The translations under genes were made by a program, and so were the position numbers. From NCBI RefSeq assembly GCF_014851395.1, contig NW_024041039.1, positions 10,628,417 through 10,692,416 of the forward strand: DNA of 64,000 nucleotides. The letters run 5' to 3'. Below, one piece after another: positions 63,640 through 64,000 of this stretch (position 1 is the stretch's first letter; the number at the start of each line of letters is the position of its first letter). This DNA is from Micropterus salmoides (taxonomy: Eukaryota; Chordata; Actinopteri; Centrarchiformes; Centrarchidae). The notes beneath the pieces were generated by a model. The model searched no databases and was not told the origin of the DNA. It saw only the letters and a program-made list of their open reading frames with translations.

Positions 63640-63985
63640 TTAATTTGCTTTCTTGCTGATAGTGAGATGAGACGATTGATACCACTCTCGGGTCTGTATG
63701 CTAAATATAAAGCAATAGCCAGCTGGTGATTAGCTTAGCTTAGCAGAAACACTAAAGCAGGGGTAAACAGCTAGCCTGGCACTGTCCAAAGCTATAAGAA
63801 ATCTGCCAAGTAATACGTATCTTGCTTGTTTAATTTGTACTGTGCTGGAACTATTCCTTGGTTAGGCGAAGTGACTTTGTGGAGCCTTCCTGGCCCAGGA
63901 ATATTATCTGTAAAACCACAACTTCTTGTATTTACATTTCTGTTTATGTACAAATTAAAAATATGCGTTAATATGTGTAAATTAG
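63640..63985 (+). repeat. Dispersed non-autonomous repeat, copy 3, in a TTBK2 intron
   Basis: Contains TTGATACCACTCTCGGGTCT, GTATGCTAAATATAAAGC, GATTAGCTTAGCTTAGCAGA, GGGTAAACAGCTAGCCTGGC, ACTGTCCAAAG and CTTGCTTGTTTAATTTGTAC in the same order as the copies at 24815 and 30190. It extends further on the 3' side (CTATTCCTTGGTTAGGCGAA, TCTTGTATTTACATTTCTGT). It is in the intron after the last visible TTBK2 exon and in plus orientation. Confidence 0.85.
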
Positions 63986-64000
63986 TCAAATTTGGGAAGC

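Overview
This is a vertebrate, almost certainly teleost fish, genomic window. The two main genes have many exons with GT/AG introns. The intergenic DNA is AT-rich and full of microsatellites, and it carries typical fish repeats: a Tc1 transposon, L2- and L1-clade LINE remains, hAT-like and other small non-autonomous elements. No bacterial-style operon, CRISPR array or phage feature is present. There is one 500-base assembly gap.

Layout. At the left edge (about 1-430) a minus-strand first exon encodes a 17-residue peptide that looks like the start of a ZFP36L1-type CCCH zinc-finger mRNA-decay protein; the rest of that gene lies outside the window. From about 0.6 to 35 kb I see no credible protein-coding gene. 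This stretch holds microsatellites, an antisense L2 LINE (about 10.5-14 kb) apparently split by an L1-clade fragment, several dispersed repeats and a few GC-rich patches that may be regulatory. At 35.1-36.5 kb sits a nearly complete but frameshifted Tc1 transposon, followed by the assembly gap (36597-37096).

The right half holds two genes in head-to-head orientation. TMEM62 (minus strand, 13 coding exons, 39236-45838) can be read end to end as a 642-residue membrane-anchored metallophosphoesterase-like protein with all five family motifs. TTBK2 (plus strand) has a CpG-rich 5' exon near 47.9-48.3 kb, its start codon at 52656, and 14 coding exons visible to 63491. It encodes the whole tau-tubulin kinase domain and a long Ser/Pro-rich tail with two SxIP motifs, and runs off the right edge.

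The genes do not form a pathway. Neighbouring TMEM62 and TTBK2 agree with their proximity on human chromosome 15, while the ZFP36L1-like exon suggests a separate neighbour with a long upstream region. I found no previously undescribed biological system. The points most worth a second look are the cryptic ZFP36L1-like exon, the nested LINEs, a three-copy dispersed repeat, a possible convergent CTCF motif pair around TMEM62, and a 113-codon symmetric exon in TTBK2.
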